Part shown: positions 1-7,285 of the stretch, piece after piece
How the letters are laid out: every line of letters begins with the position of its first letter
How positions within the stretch are numbered: the stretch's first letter is position 1
NCBI GenBank assembly: GCA_011390645.1
Contig: JAABRY010000015.1
Location: 1-42,622, forward strand
DNA: 42,622 nucleotides
Direction of reading: 5' to 3'
From: Gemmatimonadota bacterium
GTDB lineage: Bacteria > Gemmatimonadota > Gemmatimonadetes > Gemmatimonadales > GWC2-71-9
Notes under the pieces: generated by a model
Database searches by the model: none
The model's input: only the letters and a program-made list of their open reading frames with translations
What the model was told of the DNA's origin: nothing
Position numbers and translations under genes: made by a program

Positions 1-1
1 C

Positions 2-847
2 GACTTGTTTCAGACCACATCTGACAGCACTGAGCCGTTCGAACACCGGGCGACGGCCATCCCACTCCCGATCACCGATAGCGCCGCGGCGATACTCGGA
101 CTCGACCACGAGGCCGACCGCGACGGAATCTACGTGCTGCGCCTGCAGCCCGAGTTGCTGCGACGGGGGCGTTTCGAGCTCACCGTCGCGACCGGTCCTT
201 CGCTCGCGTTTCCGGTGGAAGGGCGCGGCAACGACGCGATCCAGAGCTACTTCGGGGTCGCCCGCGACGGCGGCGCCCGACAACACGCGGGGATCGACAT
301 CTTTGCCCCACGCGGAACGCCAGTCCTGGCAGCCACCGCTGCCACCGTGCGCAGTACCACGCCCAACAACCTCGGTGGCACGGTGGTCTGGCTCACCGAC
401 CAGGCGCGGAATCAGTCGCTCTACTACGCCCATCTCGACAGCCAGATCGTGACGCCCGGACAGCGGGTCACGATCGGTGACACGATCGGCTTCGTCGGCA
501 ACACGGGCAACGCCCGCACCACGCTGCCGCATCTCCACTTCGGGATCTACCGCCGCGGACGCGGCGCGGTGGATCCCCTGTCGCATGTGCGATTCACGGA
601 CACCACGCCGGCTGCCATCATCGCCGATACCACCCTGCTCGGGGCTGCCGTCACCACCCGGCTCGCCACGATCAATCTCCGGTCGGCCCCGACCACGGCC
701 AGCGCGGTGCGGCAGCAGTTGTCGCAAGACGAGCCAATGCGCGTGATGGGGGCACAGGGCGACTGGCTTCGCGTCCAACTCGACGACGGTACGTCCGGCT
801 ACCTCGTGGGACGAGCGGTCACCAGAACGACACCGCGGCCACGCTGA
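2..847 (+). CDS. M23 family metallopeptidase with C-terminal SH3 domain (5'-truncated)
   Basis: The reading frame is open to the left edge, so the true start is probably outside the window; the first internal start-like codon is TTG at 5. Numbered from that codon, the LytM/M23 zinc site is complete: H94 and D98 in 'QHAGID', H143 in 'YYAHLD', and H176/H178 in 'PHLHFG'. In this family these residues bind zinc and catalyse endopeptidase cleavage of peptidoglycan cross-links. Residues about 215-275 form a bacterial SH3-like domain ('INLRSAPTT...GDWLRVQL...GYLVGRAV'), which usually binds cell wall. The region before residue 75 is divergent. The protein probably acts in the periplasm on the cell wall; any signal peptide would lie outside the window. 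The family call is firm and the exact substrate is unknown. Confidence 0.9.
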   Translation, partial: DLFQTTSDSTEPFEHRATAIPLPITDSAAAILGLDHEADRDGIYVLRLQPELLRRGRFELTVATGPSLAFPVEGRGNDAIQSYFGVARDGGARQHAGIDIFAPRGTPVLAATAATVRSTTPNNLGGTVVWLTDQARNQSLYYAHLDSQIVTPGQRVTIGDTIGFVGNTGNARTTLPHLHFGIYRRGRGAVDPLSHVRFTDTTPAAIIADTTLLGAAVTTRLATINLRSAPTTASAVRQQLSQDEPMRVMGAQGDWLRVQLDDGTSGYLVGRAVTRTTPRPR

Positions 848-859
848 CGAGGTCCGCAG

Positions 860-1498
860 TCACGTCAACGCGCTGCGCAGGGTGACGTTGTCCAACACCT
901 CCACCTTCGGCCCGGACAACATCACGACCCGCAACAGCTCCGCAGCCACCTGTTCGGCGTCCACCGGCTTGTAGGCCCCGGGCAGCAGCCCGCCGAGCAG
1001 CAGGCCGATCCGCTCACCCAGACGAAATTCGTCCCGGGCACCGCGAAGGACGGACGGCCGCGCAATCACCAGGCGCTCCCATCCCATCTGCTCCAGCTCG
1101 TGCTCCAGTTCCGCCTTCTGACGCAGGTACGTGGACCGTGATGTGCGCGAAGCGCCGACCGCTGAGACCAAGCCGAATCGTGTCGCGCCTGCCGCACGAG
1201 CGTGGCGGGCGACCGCGAGCGGAATCTCCACCTCGATCTCCCGATAGCGAACAGGATCGGGCGTGGCACGCGCCGTGGTTCCCATCGCGCACAAGACGAC
1301 GTCCACCGCGAAGGCATCGTCGAGACCATCCCCCAATTGATCGAAGTCCACCACGCGGTAGAGGACCTTGGGAGATGGACGCGCTCCCGGGTCGCGACGC
1401 ACGAGCGCCGTGACCTGCGACACACCAGAGCGCTCGGCGCTCAACGTCACCAACTCGCGGCCTACCAGACCGGTCGCGCCGATTATGAGAGTTTTCAT
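860..1498 (-). CDS. NAD(P)-binding Rossmann protein, HTATIP2/epimerase-like
   Basis: This 212-residue protein begins with a textbook dinucleotide-binding loop (G7-A-T-G-L-V-G13). It continues as a short atypical SDR fold: 'VVDFDQL', 'VVLCAMGTTARATPDP', 'FGLVSAVGAS' and 'YLRQKAELE', where Y and K fit the SDR YxxxK pair. The length and the 'RPSVLRG' segment match the HTATIP2/YbjT-like group of NAD(P)H-binding proteins; the substrate cannot be told from sequence. It converges on the upstream plus-strand peptidase gene (12 bp gap). The bases immediately before the ATG are heptamer repeats and contain no visible Shine-Dalgarno sequence, so translation initiation here is unusual. Confidence 0.85.
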   Translation of the reverse strand: MKTLIIGATGLVGRELVTLSAERSGVSQVTALVRRDPGARPSPKVLYRVVDFDQLGDGLDDAFAVDVVLCAMGTTARATPDPVRYREIEVEIPLAVARHARAAGATRFGLVSAVGASRTSRSTYLRQKAELEHELEQMGWERLVIARPSVLRGARDEFRLGERIGLLLGGLLPGAYKPVDAEQVAAELLRVVMLSGPKVEVLDNVTLRSALT

Positions 1499-1500
1499 GA

Positions 1501-1631
1501 GTCGTTAGTCGTTAGAGGTCGTAGGTCGTAAGCACCCCGTTCACCGTTCACCGTTCACCGTTCACCGTTCACCATACCCCCCTCACCCCTCACCCCTCAC
1601 CCCTCACCCCGTTTCACCTTTCACCTTTCAT
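1501..1631. repeat. Heptamer tandem-repeat cluster
   Basis: Consecutive 7-bp arrays fill the spacer: GTCGTTA/GTCGTAG units at 1501-1530, five exact GTTCACC units at 1539-1573, four exact CCTCACC units at 1581-1608, and TTTCACC units at 1612-1631. The last three share a TCACC core and keep the same 7-bp phase across the change of unit. This resembles the short tandemly repeated repetitive (STRR) sequences known from cyanobacteria; the function is unknown. Confidence 0.9.
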
Positions 1632-1690
1632 CCCCCCTCTCCTCCCCATCAAGTTAGATTGAATACCGAACATAACCCGAAAGCCGCGAC

Positions 1691-2824
1691 ATGAAGTCCG
1701 TTCTCTTCATTGATCCCCTCGCCTTCTGCACCACCATCGAGGCGCTGGTGGATCCGTCGTTGCGGCGCCGACCGGTGGCGATCGCACCGCTCGGCGCCGA
1801 CCGCGCCGTCCTCCTCGCGCTGAGCGCGGAGGCACGGGCAGCCGGCCTCGCGCGCGACATGCCGGTGGCCCTGGCGCGACGCATCTGCCCCGACCTGATC
1901 ATCCGCCCACCTGACCCGCGCCGCTGGGCACGCGCACACCGGGCGCTGCATGCGATCCTCTCCCGCGTCGCCCCGATCATCGAGCCGCGGAGCTGGGGCC
2001 ATTCGTACCTCGACATCACCGGAACCGAGCGACTCTTCGGCAGCGCGGTGGACGTCGCCCGGCGCATCGAGCGCGAGGCCGAGGAGCAGTTGCGCCTCCC
2101 GATCGCGGTGGGCGCGGCAATCAACAAGCTCGTGAGTGAGAGCGCCGCGACCGTGGTCAAGCGCGAGGCGGGTGCCGAGGTGTGGTCGGTGGCCGCCGGG
2201 CACGAGGCGGCCTTCCTCGCGCCGGAATCGGTCGCCCTGTTGCCTGATCTTGTCGATCGCGTGCGCGAGCGCCTGCACGACTATCACCTTGAGCGCATCG
2301 GCGAGGTTGCCGCGCTCGGTGAGTCACCGCTGCGCGTTGCCTTCGGACGCACCGGGCGCACATTGCATCAGCATGCGCGCGGTGTGGATCTGCGCCCGGT
2401 CCTCTCACCGGAAGTGAAGGCCGCGTGTCGCATCGCGCACGACCTTGCCACCGATACCAACGACCGCGCGGCACTGCACGCGACGCTGCGCCCCATGGCC
2501 GAACGGCTCGGACGCCGGTTGCGTGAGCGTCGGTACGTCGCCGGGCGGTTGGTGGTCGCCCTGCGCCACGCCGATGACACCACCGCCTCGCGCGCCGTGC
2601 GCCTGCCACCCCACGTGCTCGACGCCGACCTCTGGCGTGCGGCGTGTCGGGCGCTCGACACCGCCCGGACGCGACGTGTGGCGGTGCGTGCCCTGGCCCT
2701 CATTGCGGATGAGCTGCACGACGGCCATGGGCAGCTGGACCTCTGGGGCGATCCGGTGGCGGAGATGGCGCCGAAGGCGGCGGCGTTGCAGCGGGCGATG
2801 GAGGCGGTGAGGGGCGTGGGATAG
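1691..2824 (+). CDS. Y-family DNA polymerase homologue with degenerate active site (DinB/ImuB-like)
   Basis: This 377-residue protein aligns with Y-family polymerases (DinB, ImuB): an N-terminal palm/finger, a thumb with helix-hairpin-helix character around 'RIGEVAALGESPLRVAFGR', a little-finger domain from about 250, and a C-terminal tail. The first metal-binding aspartate is kept (D8 in 'FIDPLAF'). The SLDEAYLD motif of active enzymes reads 'SWGHSYLD' here, so the acidic pair at DinB positions 103/104 is G103/H104. The protein is therefore probably not a polymerase. The tail has a beta-clamp-binding pentamer, QLDLW (348-352), of the kind seen in clamp-tethered polymerases. Known ImuB proteins also lack catalytic residues and bridge the clamp to DnaE2. 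No imuA, dnaE2 or lexA is next to it here. The fold is firm and the role is inferred. Confidence 0.85.
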   Translation: MKSVLFIDPLAFCTTIEALVDPSLRRRPVAIAPLGADRAVLLALSAEARAAGLARDMPVALARRICPDLIIRPPDPRRWARAHRALHAILSRVAPIIEPRSWGHSYLDITGTERLFGSAVDVARRIEREAEEQLRLPIAVGAAINKLVSESAATVVKREAGAEVWSVAAGHEAAFLAPESVALLPDLVDRVRERLHDYHLERIGEVAALGESPLRVAFGRTGRTLHQHARGVDLRPVLSPEVKAACRIAHDLATDTNDRAALHATLRPMAERLGRRLRERRYVAGRLVVALRHADDTTASRAVRLPPHVLDADLWRAACRALDTARTRRVAVRALALIADELHDGHGQLDLWGDPVAEMAPKAAALQRAMEAVRGVG

Positions 2825-2828
2825 CCAG

Positions 2829-2871
2829 CCGGCGGTGCCTGTCCTGAGCGAAGCGAAGGATCAGCCGCCGG
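2829..2871. repeat. Hairpin repeat after the polymerase-like gene
   Basis: A perfect 7-bp inverted repeat (CCGGCGG at 2829-2835, CCGCCGG at 2865-2871) encloses a motif reading TGTCCTGAGCGAAGCGAAGG, with an inner TCCT/AGGA pairing. It starts five bases after the TAG stop at 2822-2824. It resembles a REP-like dispersed element and could also act as an RNA 3'-end hairpin; there is no T-tract. Confidence 0.6.
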
Positions 2872-2877
2872 ACTACA

Positions 2878-2898
2878 GTCGTAGGTCGTAGGTCGTAG
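2878..2898. repeat. GTCGTAG heptamer array (3 copies)
   Basis: Three exact GTCGTAG units precede the first copy of the 51-bp repeat. The same pairing of array and 51-bp repeat recurs at 4404-4499. Confidence 0.85.
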
Positions 2899-2909
2899 GT
2901 CCCGCGGAC

Positions 2910-2960
2910 TGTCATTCCGAGCGAAGGCGCAGAGCGCCGTAGTCGAGGAATCTGCACTTC
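2910..2960. repeat. 51-bp dispersed repeat, copy A
   Basis: It begins TGTCATTCCGAGCGAAGG and ends AGGAATCTGCACTTC. It matches 4449-4499 in the same orientation with one difference. The core GGCGC-AGA-GCGCC is a 5-bp hairpin, and the only difference between the copies lies in its 3-base loop. Its last two bases form part of the stop codon of the P1 peptidase gene. Confidence 0.9.
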
Positions 2961-4383
2961 AGTTCGCGGTTCGCTGCAGCTCATCCACCACCGTATCGCC
3001 TCGCAGGAGGCGCATCGTGGTGCCATTCACCTCGATGAGGAGGCCGCCAGTACCGAGTATCGTGACACGTCCGTCGATGAGGCGTACCACTCTGAGCCGG
3101 GTCGGGCCGAGCTCGGCGAAGAGACGGCCCTCGTCCACGACCAACTGGATCTCGTTGTCGCCCTCGCCGGATCGGTACCGTCCGAGGACCGCATCCCACT
3201 CACCTGCCTGCGGGGGAGCAGTGCGAGGGAGCGTGGCGGGGTCGACATGGCGGCCGTACTTCCGGAGTGCCTCCTGCAACCGGTCATGCGGCAGCGCGTG
3301 CACCACGAGCGAGTCGCGCCCTGCCATCGTGCGCGCCGCCACCATCGCGTTGAGGATCGACTCCTCGGTGGCCTCGACGGTCGCCTCGAAGAGTGGTCCC
3401 ATCGCATCGTTCGGGAGCGCGGCAAGCGTGGCCTGCGGTCGGGCGCCCCACGCGCCAGGATTGCCGGTGGAAAAGGCGAGGAAGATGTCCCCCGAGCTGT
3501 TCCCCCCCAGTCCGCCCATGCGTCCGATGGCCAAGGGAACCCGCTCCACCAACCGCTGCAGCTGCTGGGGCAGGAGCGGCGCATCGGTGGCCACGACCAC
3601 GATGATCGAACCGCGGGCCAGCACGTCGTAGTTGGGCTGCAGATCGGTGATCTCGCGGCCCACCGGTACGCCCGCCACCATGAAGCGATCCCGACCTCCG
3701 TAGTTGGCCTGCACGAGCACGCCAAGCACATGGCCACTCGGTAGCAGCCGCGAGGAGGTGCCGATCCCGGCCTTGAAGGAGTGGGCGATCATCCCTGTCC
3801 CCCCCCCAACGCTGCCTTCCGCCACCGGGCCACCTCGCGCGGCATTGAGGGCGGCGAACGCATCAGCCCGCGTCACGTGCTGGCCCAGGATGTCGTTGAG
3901 CACGTCATACGTCTCGGCGACCACCGGGTAGGTGTACCAGAGGCCGCCATCCGGATCGGCATTGAGCCTGGTGGAATCCATCCACGCGACCACCGCATCG
4001 CGCACGACGCCTACGCTGAAGGTGTTGGTGATCGTGATCGGGGTCTCGACGTACCCGGACTCATCGATCCAATGCACGCCGGTCATCTCACCGTTGCCGT
4101 TGAGAGCGTAGTACGCAGCCATCACCGGGTCAAAGGTGCGCCCACGCGGCAGGATGGCCGTGACCCCGGTCCGCACAGGCCCCTGCCCCTTCACCAGCGC
4201 CCCGTCGCCACGAATCAATGTCCGGTGACCGACCTCGACTCCTGGCACATCGGTGATCGCATTGAGCGGCCCCGGAACCCCTTCGAACGGGATGCCGAGG
4301 TCCCTGGCGCGCACCGGTGATTGGGCTGGAAGCGGTGCAGCAAGGAGGAACGCGAGGACGGCGAGAACGTGGTTCGATGGCAT
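2959..4383 (-). CDS. P1 family (DmpA/S58) aminopeptidase, secreted, with C-terminal extension
   Basis: The start at 4383 is chosen because the protein then opens with a signal peptide (MPSNHVLAVLAFLLAAPLPAQ); the longer open frame upstream only reads through repeats. The body matches DmpA/BapA N-terminal-nucleophile peptidases: 'ITDVPGVEVGH', 'AYYALNGNGEMTG', 'GSVGGGTGM' and 'GGNSSGDIFLAFSTGN'. Family members self-cleave before the serine of the N-x-S-G-D motif, which becomes the nucleophile; here that is S297, preceded by S296. They release N-terminal residues, including D- or beta-amino acids, from peptides. Residues about 385-474 form a beta-rich extension ('YRSGEGDNEIQLVVDEGRLF...') not present in plain DmpA and resembling add-on domains of periplasmic hydrolases. 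The gene lies between two direct copies of a 51-bp repeat. Confidence 0.9.
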   Translation of the reverse strand: MPSNHVLAVLAFLLAAPLPAQSPVRARDLGIPFEGVPGPLNAITDVPGVEVGHRTLIRGDGALVKGQGPVRTGVTAILPRGRTFDPVMAAYYALNGNGEMTGVHWIDESGYVETPITITNTFSVGVVRDAVVAWMDSTRLNADPDGGLWYTYPVVAETYDVLNDILGQHVTRADAFAALNAARGGPVAEGSVGGGTGMIAHSFKAGIGTSSRLLPSGHVLGVLVQANYGGRDRFMVAGVPVGREITDLQPNYDVLARGSIIVVVATDAPLLPQQLQRLVERVPLAIGRMGGLGGNSSGDIFLAFSTGNPGAWGARPQATLAALPNDAMGPLFEATVEATEESILNAMVAARTMAGRDSLVVHALPHDRLQEALRKYGRHVDPATLPRTAPPQAGEWDAVLGRYRSGEGDNEIQLVVDEGRLFAELGPTRLRVVRLIDGRVTILGTGGLLIEVNGTTMRLLRGDTVVDELQRTAN

Positions 4384-4403
4384 GGAAGGTCCGGGAGATG
4401 GAA

Positions 4404-4431
4404 GTCGTAGGTCGTAGGTCGTAGGTCGTAG
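4404..4431. repeat. GTCGTAG heptamer array (4 copies)
   Basis: Four exact GTCGTAG units lie 20 bases upstream of the P1 peptidase start. They form a composite unit with the adjacent 51-bp repeat, as at 2878-2960. Confidence 0.85.
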
Positions 4432-4448
4432 GTTGGCCAGTCGCGACT

Positions 4449-4499
4449 TGTCATTCCGAGCGAAGGCGCACAGCGCCGTAGTCGAGGAATCTGCACTTC
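4449..4499. repeat. 51-bp dispersed repeat, copy B
   Basis: It is a direct repeat of 2910-2960 with one difference (ACA instead of AGA in the hairpin loop). The GGCGC/GCGCC stem is unchanged. Confidence 0.9.
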
Positions 4500-4526
4500 G
4501 GTCGGAAACGGCCTTGAACAGGTCAG

Positions 4527-4596
4527 CAATCGCCAATCACCAATCGCCAATCGCTAGTCACCGTTCACCGTTCACCGTTCGCCGTTCGCCGTTCGC
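4527..4596. repeat. Ten-unit heptamer array overlapping a gene end
   Basis: Ten heptamers stay strictly in phase: CAATCGC, CAATCAC, CAATCGC, CAATCGC, TAGTCAC, CGTTCAC (2 copies) and CGTTCGC (3 copies). The right half supplies the last codons and the stop of the membrane protein gene on the minus strand. Confidence 0.9.
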
Positions 4597-4993
4597 CGAC
4601 CTTCGTCGCCAGCCAGGCCATCGGGAGGTAGGCCACTATCAGGTCGGTCGCGATGAACCATGCCGGGGCCGGGATCACCAGACTGGCTGCGATGCCGCCA
4701 AGGAGGAACACTCCACCAACCAGATACGCCTTCTGCGCTCGTCGTGTGGTAGCGATCAGGTAGGCCACCAGCGCTCCCGCAAAAGTGCCGAGCGCATGCG
4801 CCAGGAACGGTGTGAGGAAGTGTTTGAACTCGAACAGATGAATTCCGGCGCGCAGTCCTTCGGCGCTGCTGGTGTCCACCCCTGCCGGAGGAGGAATGAG
4901 CGAGGGGCCGATCGTGATCAGCCCCATGTTGACGACACTGCCAATCACGATACCGGCGAGCACAGCGAAGGTGTTGCGCAGCAGAGGCGACAT
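4565..4993 (-). CDS. Small integral membrane protein, four predicted helices
   Basis: A 142-residue protein of unknown function. Hydrophobic segments lie near residues 8-30, 60-82, 89-108 and 112-131. The loop after helix 1 contains 'EGLRAGIHLFEFKHFLTPFLAHALGTFAGALVA', a pattern shared by uncharacterised four-helix membrane proteins. The last residues (RRTANGER) and the stop codon are encoded by the heptamer repeat array, so the original C-terminus has been replaced or extended by the repeat. The leader lacks a strong ribosome site (AGGGACCC). Membrane location is well supported; I do not recognise a function. Confidence 0.75.
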   Translation of the reverse strand: MSPLLRNTFAVLAGIVIGSVVNMGLITIGPSLIPPPAGVDTSSAEGLRAGIHLFEFKHFLTPFLAHALGTFAGALVAYLIATTRRAQKAYLVGGVFLLGGIAASLVIPAPAWFIATDLIVAYLPMAWLATKVGERRTANGER

Positions 4994-5122
4994 GGCAGGG
5001 TCCCTGTGTGAGGCAGGCGAGGAGTGATGTGCGCGGGAGTGGGCTCTGGAATCTACTGTCGGGTCCCAGGGTGCGGGCCCTACCCGCTTGCAACAGTCGC
5101 ATCCCCGACTCGTGCCTCCGTC

Positions 5123-6112
5123 CTACCGAATGAAGTACACCACCCCACCCTCGCCCGTCACGATCGCCACTCGCCCGTCCACAGTGAACGCAACGTTGCG
5201 GGGCCTCGCCAACCCGCTGAACCGCTTGAGAACCTGCAGCGTTTGGCGGTCAACAATCACCACCTCGCCAGCGGGAGGCCTCGTGAGGTAGAGCACCTCC
5301 TCGTCGGGGCTGAGCGCCAACCCCACGGCCCCCTGCCCGACATCAGGCACTGGGGTTCGCGCCCCGCTCACCAAGTCGAGCACCTCCAGCCCGACCGCCT
5401 CGGAAGCGATGTAGAGCGTGGCACCGACGCTGTCCACGGCGATACGCTGTGGCTTCCCGGCCACCGGGTAGGTGCGCACCACCGCGTTGGTCGCGGTGTT
5501 GATGGCAGTGACCTGGTTGGCGGCGATGGAACTGACGAACACCCGATCCCGCGCGGCATCGATCGCCAGCCCATTCGCCGCCGCACCAACGCCGATCGTG
5601 TCGATCACCTCGAGGGTCGAGACGTTGACAACATGCAGCACGCCGGCGGCGGTCGTGAGATAGAGCCGCTGCGCGTCCGGTGCGACCAGGAGGTTGAAAC
5701 CCCCATCACTCAGCGGAACCTCGGAGGTGCCGAGGTTGGTGGGGACATCCACGACACTCGCGGTGTTGCCGAATTGATTGGTCGTGAACGCGATGTTTCC
5801 ATTGGGTGTCAGCGCGACGTGCGCTGGCGCAGCTCCCACATGGGCGGCCCCGGTGAAAGCCTGGGTGAGCGAATCGACTTCACCACGCGTGACGGAGTCG
5901 ACGTCAATCTGCGAGATGTAGAAGACACCCGACGCCGCGACGGCGACTCCGTGGGGTCGACCGGTCAGCGGCAGGGTGGCGCTGATCACCCCAACGGGAT
6001 GCGTCACCTGCGGGGCGACGGGATCCGGCGGCGGCGGGGTGGTCGTGGTCTCCGCGCCACAACCCACCAGAAGCCCTACCGCGAGCGCGATGACCGGACG
6101 AGTCAGCGTCAT
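5123..6112 (-). CDS. YVTN-type beta-propeller lipoprotein
   Basis: The start at 6112 is supported by a good ribosome site (GGAGAGA, about 6 bases upstream) and by the lipoprotein signal it exposes, MTLTRPVIALAVGLLVGC, with the lipobox cysteine at 18. The mature part opens with a Thr/Pro linker and then a repeated strand pattern ('VVDVPTNLGTSEVPLS', 'VVNVSTLEVIDTIGVGAA', 'AINTATNAVVRTYPVAG', 'VDRQTLQVLKRFSGLARP'). These are seven-bladed YVTN/surface-layer propeller repeats of about 42 residues. Such proteins are envelope-anchored; their partners and ligands vary and cannot be predicted here. It is the last gene on this strand before the membrane protein gene (129 bp gap). Confidence 0.85.
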   Translation of the reverse strand: MTLTRPVIALAVGLLVGCGAETTTTPPPPDPVAPQVTHPVGVISATLPLTGRPHGVAVAASGVFYISQIDVDSVTRGEVDSLTQAFTGAAHVGAAPAHVALTPNGNIAFTTNQFGNTASVVDVPTNLGTSEVPLSDGGFNLLVAPDAQRLYLTTAAGVLHVVNVSTLEVIDTIGVGAAANGLAIDAARDRVFVSSIAANQVTAINTATNAVVRTYPVAGKPQRIAVDSVGATLYIASEAVGLEVLDLVSGARTPVPDVGQGAVGLALSPDEEVLYLTRPPAGEVVIVDRQTLQVLKRFSGLARPRNVAFTVDGRVAIVTGEGGVVYFIR

Positions 6113-6247
6113 ATGATGATCTCTCCTGCACGAGGGCGTCCCACCGGAAATCGCGCGGGTGAGGCGATTCGGCGAGGGGGCCGTGATGTGATCGAGGTAT
6201 TGAGAGGGTGACGCCCAGCAACGATGCCTTCTGCACACTCTCCCGCC

Positions 6248-6613
6248 TCACACCTCAGACCAGACCGCGAGCTCATTGCCGCTTGGATCCCGGAAGTGAA
6301 ATCGGCGTCCGCCCGGAAAATCGTAGGGCCCCTGCGTGACCACCCCTCCAGCCACCTCTACACGGTCGCGGGTGAGGTTGAGATCGCTTGAATACAGGAT
6401 CACCAACGGACCACCAGCGGTGATCGTCGCATCCAACCGAAAGCCTCCGACCTCGTCTGCGGCTGACGATCCTTGAATGCCGGCATAGCCAGGTCCGTAG
6501 TCGGTGAACTGCCAGCCGAACGCTTCCCCATAGAAGCGCTTCGCCTCGACCATATCGAGGACGGTGAATTCGATGTAGTCGATTGCGTGGTGCCTATGGC
6601 GACGGTCGGTCAT
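6248..6613 (-). CDS. VOC (glyoxalase/bleomycin-resistance fold) protein
   Basis: A 121-residue protein, one VOC module pair: 'IDYIEFTVLDMVEAKRFYGEAFGWQF' followed by 'GPYDFPGGRRFHFRDPSGNELAVWS'. The first half gives the metal-ligand strand and helix, and the second the closing DPxGNxLA strand typical of the superfamily. The start at 6613 has a clear AAGGAGTG ribosome site 6 bases upstream and follows a short His/Arg run. Its start overlaps the end of the upstream membrane gene by 20 bp, so the two are co-translated. The substrate is unknown; VOC proteins of this class include dioxygenases, isomerases and binding proteins. Confidence 0.85.
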   Translation of the reverse strand: MTDRRHRHHAIDYIEFTVLDMVEAKRFYGEAFGWQFTDYGPGYAGIQGSSAADEVGGFRLDATITAGGPLVILYSSDLNLTRDRVEVAGGVVTQGPYDFPGGRRFHFRDPSGNELAVWSEV

Positions 6614-6962
6614 GTGACACTCCTTGGAGTCGAAGTCTGCGGTGATCCTGCCACCACCCGATACCCGCACCAATGGCGGCCCAATTCAGCGGTGGGGTGA
6701 GTGCCATCCACGTATAGGCTACCAAGCGCGGGACGGGCCCACCATCAGGCGTGAAGAGTTCGGAGGCGGGAATCAGAAAGCCGAGATACGTCAGAAGCGA
6801 CACCGGCAGGCTGGTGATGAACATCATTTCCGCCGGCCCCATGATGTTGACACCGCGCAAGTCTGCTGAGACCTGCGACCAGAGACACCACGCCGCGAGG
6901 ACAAGCCCGAACAGTGCGCCGATGAGTGCGTAGCAGCGGGTGAATTTCCTCCCCGATGCCAT
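6594..6962 (-). CDS. Small membrane protein in tautomerase-VOC operon
   Basis: A 122-residue protein of unknown function with three likely transmembrane segments near residues 10-30, 45-66 and 80-103, and a basic C-terminal tail. The start at 6962 overlaps the stop of the upstream tautomerase gene as TGATG, and its end overlaps the downstream VOC gene by 20 bp. This fixes both ends and shows a translationally coupled three-gene unit. I see no catalytic motif. Confidence 0.75.
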   Translation of the reverse strand: MASGRKFTRCYALIGALFGLVLAAWCLWSQVSADLRGVNIMGPAEMMFITSLPVSLLTYLGFLIPASELFTPDGGPVPRLVAYTWMALTPPLNWAAIGAGIGWWQDHRRLRLQGVSHDRPSP

Positions 6963-7171
6963 CAGGTCGCTGCTTCCCTCGCCCGGCGCCAATCGTCGGT
7001 GAGTTGCCCCGCGAAGCCCCAATCCTCCTCGCGGATCTCCTGAATCACGATGTGGATATGCTCGGGGTGCTTGCCGAGCTCGCGCACCAGCGAGTCGGTC
7101 ACGTCGCGCACGAGTGCGGCCTTCTGGGACCGAGTCGCGCCGGCGGTAATCTGGATATTGACGTAGGGCAT
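6962..7171 (-). CDS. 4-oxalocrotonate tautomerase family protein
   Basis: A 69-residue protein starting Met-Pro-Tyr-Val-Asn-Ile. Removal of Met leaves the N-terminal proline that is the catalytic base of this superfamily, which decides the start at 7171 over the longer open frame. The rest ('SQKAALVRDVTDSLVRELGKHPEHIHIVIQEIREEDWGFAGQ') matches the one-domain beta-alpha-beta 4-OT fold, including the conserved 'W-G-x-x-G' region. Members ketonise or dehalogenate small unsaturated acids; the substrate is unknown. It is the first gene of the coupled tautomerase/membrane/VOC unit. Confidence 0.9.
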   Translation of the reverse strand: MPYVNIQITAGATRSQKAALVRDVTDSLVRELGKHPEHIHIVIQEIREEDWGFAGQLTDDWRRAREAAT

Positions 7172-7285
7172 GTGTGGATCCGAGTGAAAGGGCACACCAG
7201 CGTGCGCGACTGACAGGACACCGAAGAACACCACCACCTCAACCGACCTGCAAGCCCATTGGGACTCGCCGCGCCCTTGCTCCTG

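Noticed and set aside
1501-1631. Tandem repeats that might be taken for a CRISPR array
   Set aside because: Units are 7 bp with no spacers and no cas genes nearby; they are simple tandem heptamers.
5024-6211. 395-codon plus-strand frame across the propeller lipoprotein gene
   Set aside because: The opposite strand encodes a clear lipoprotein with a good ribosome site and propeller repeats; the plus frame has low-complexity Arg/Gly/His content.
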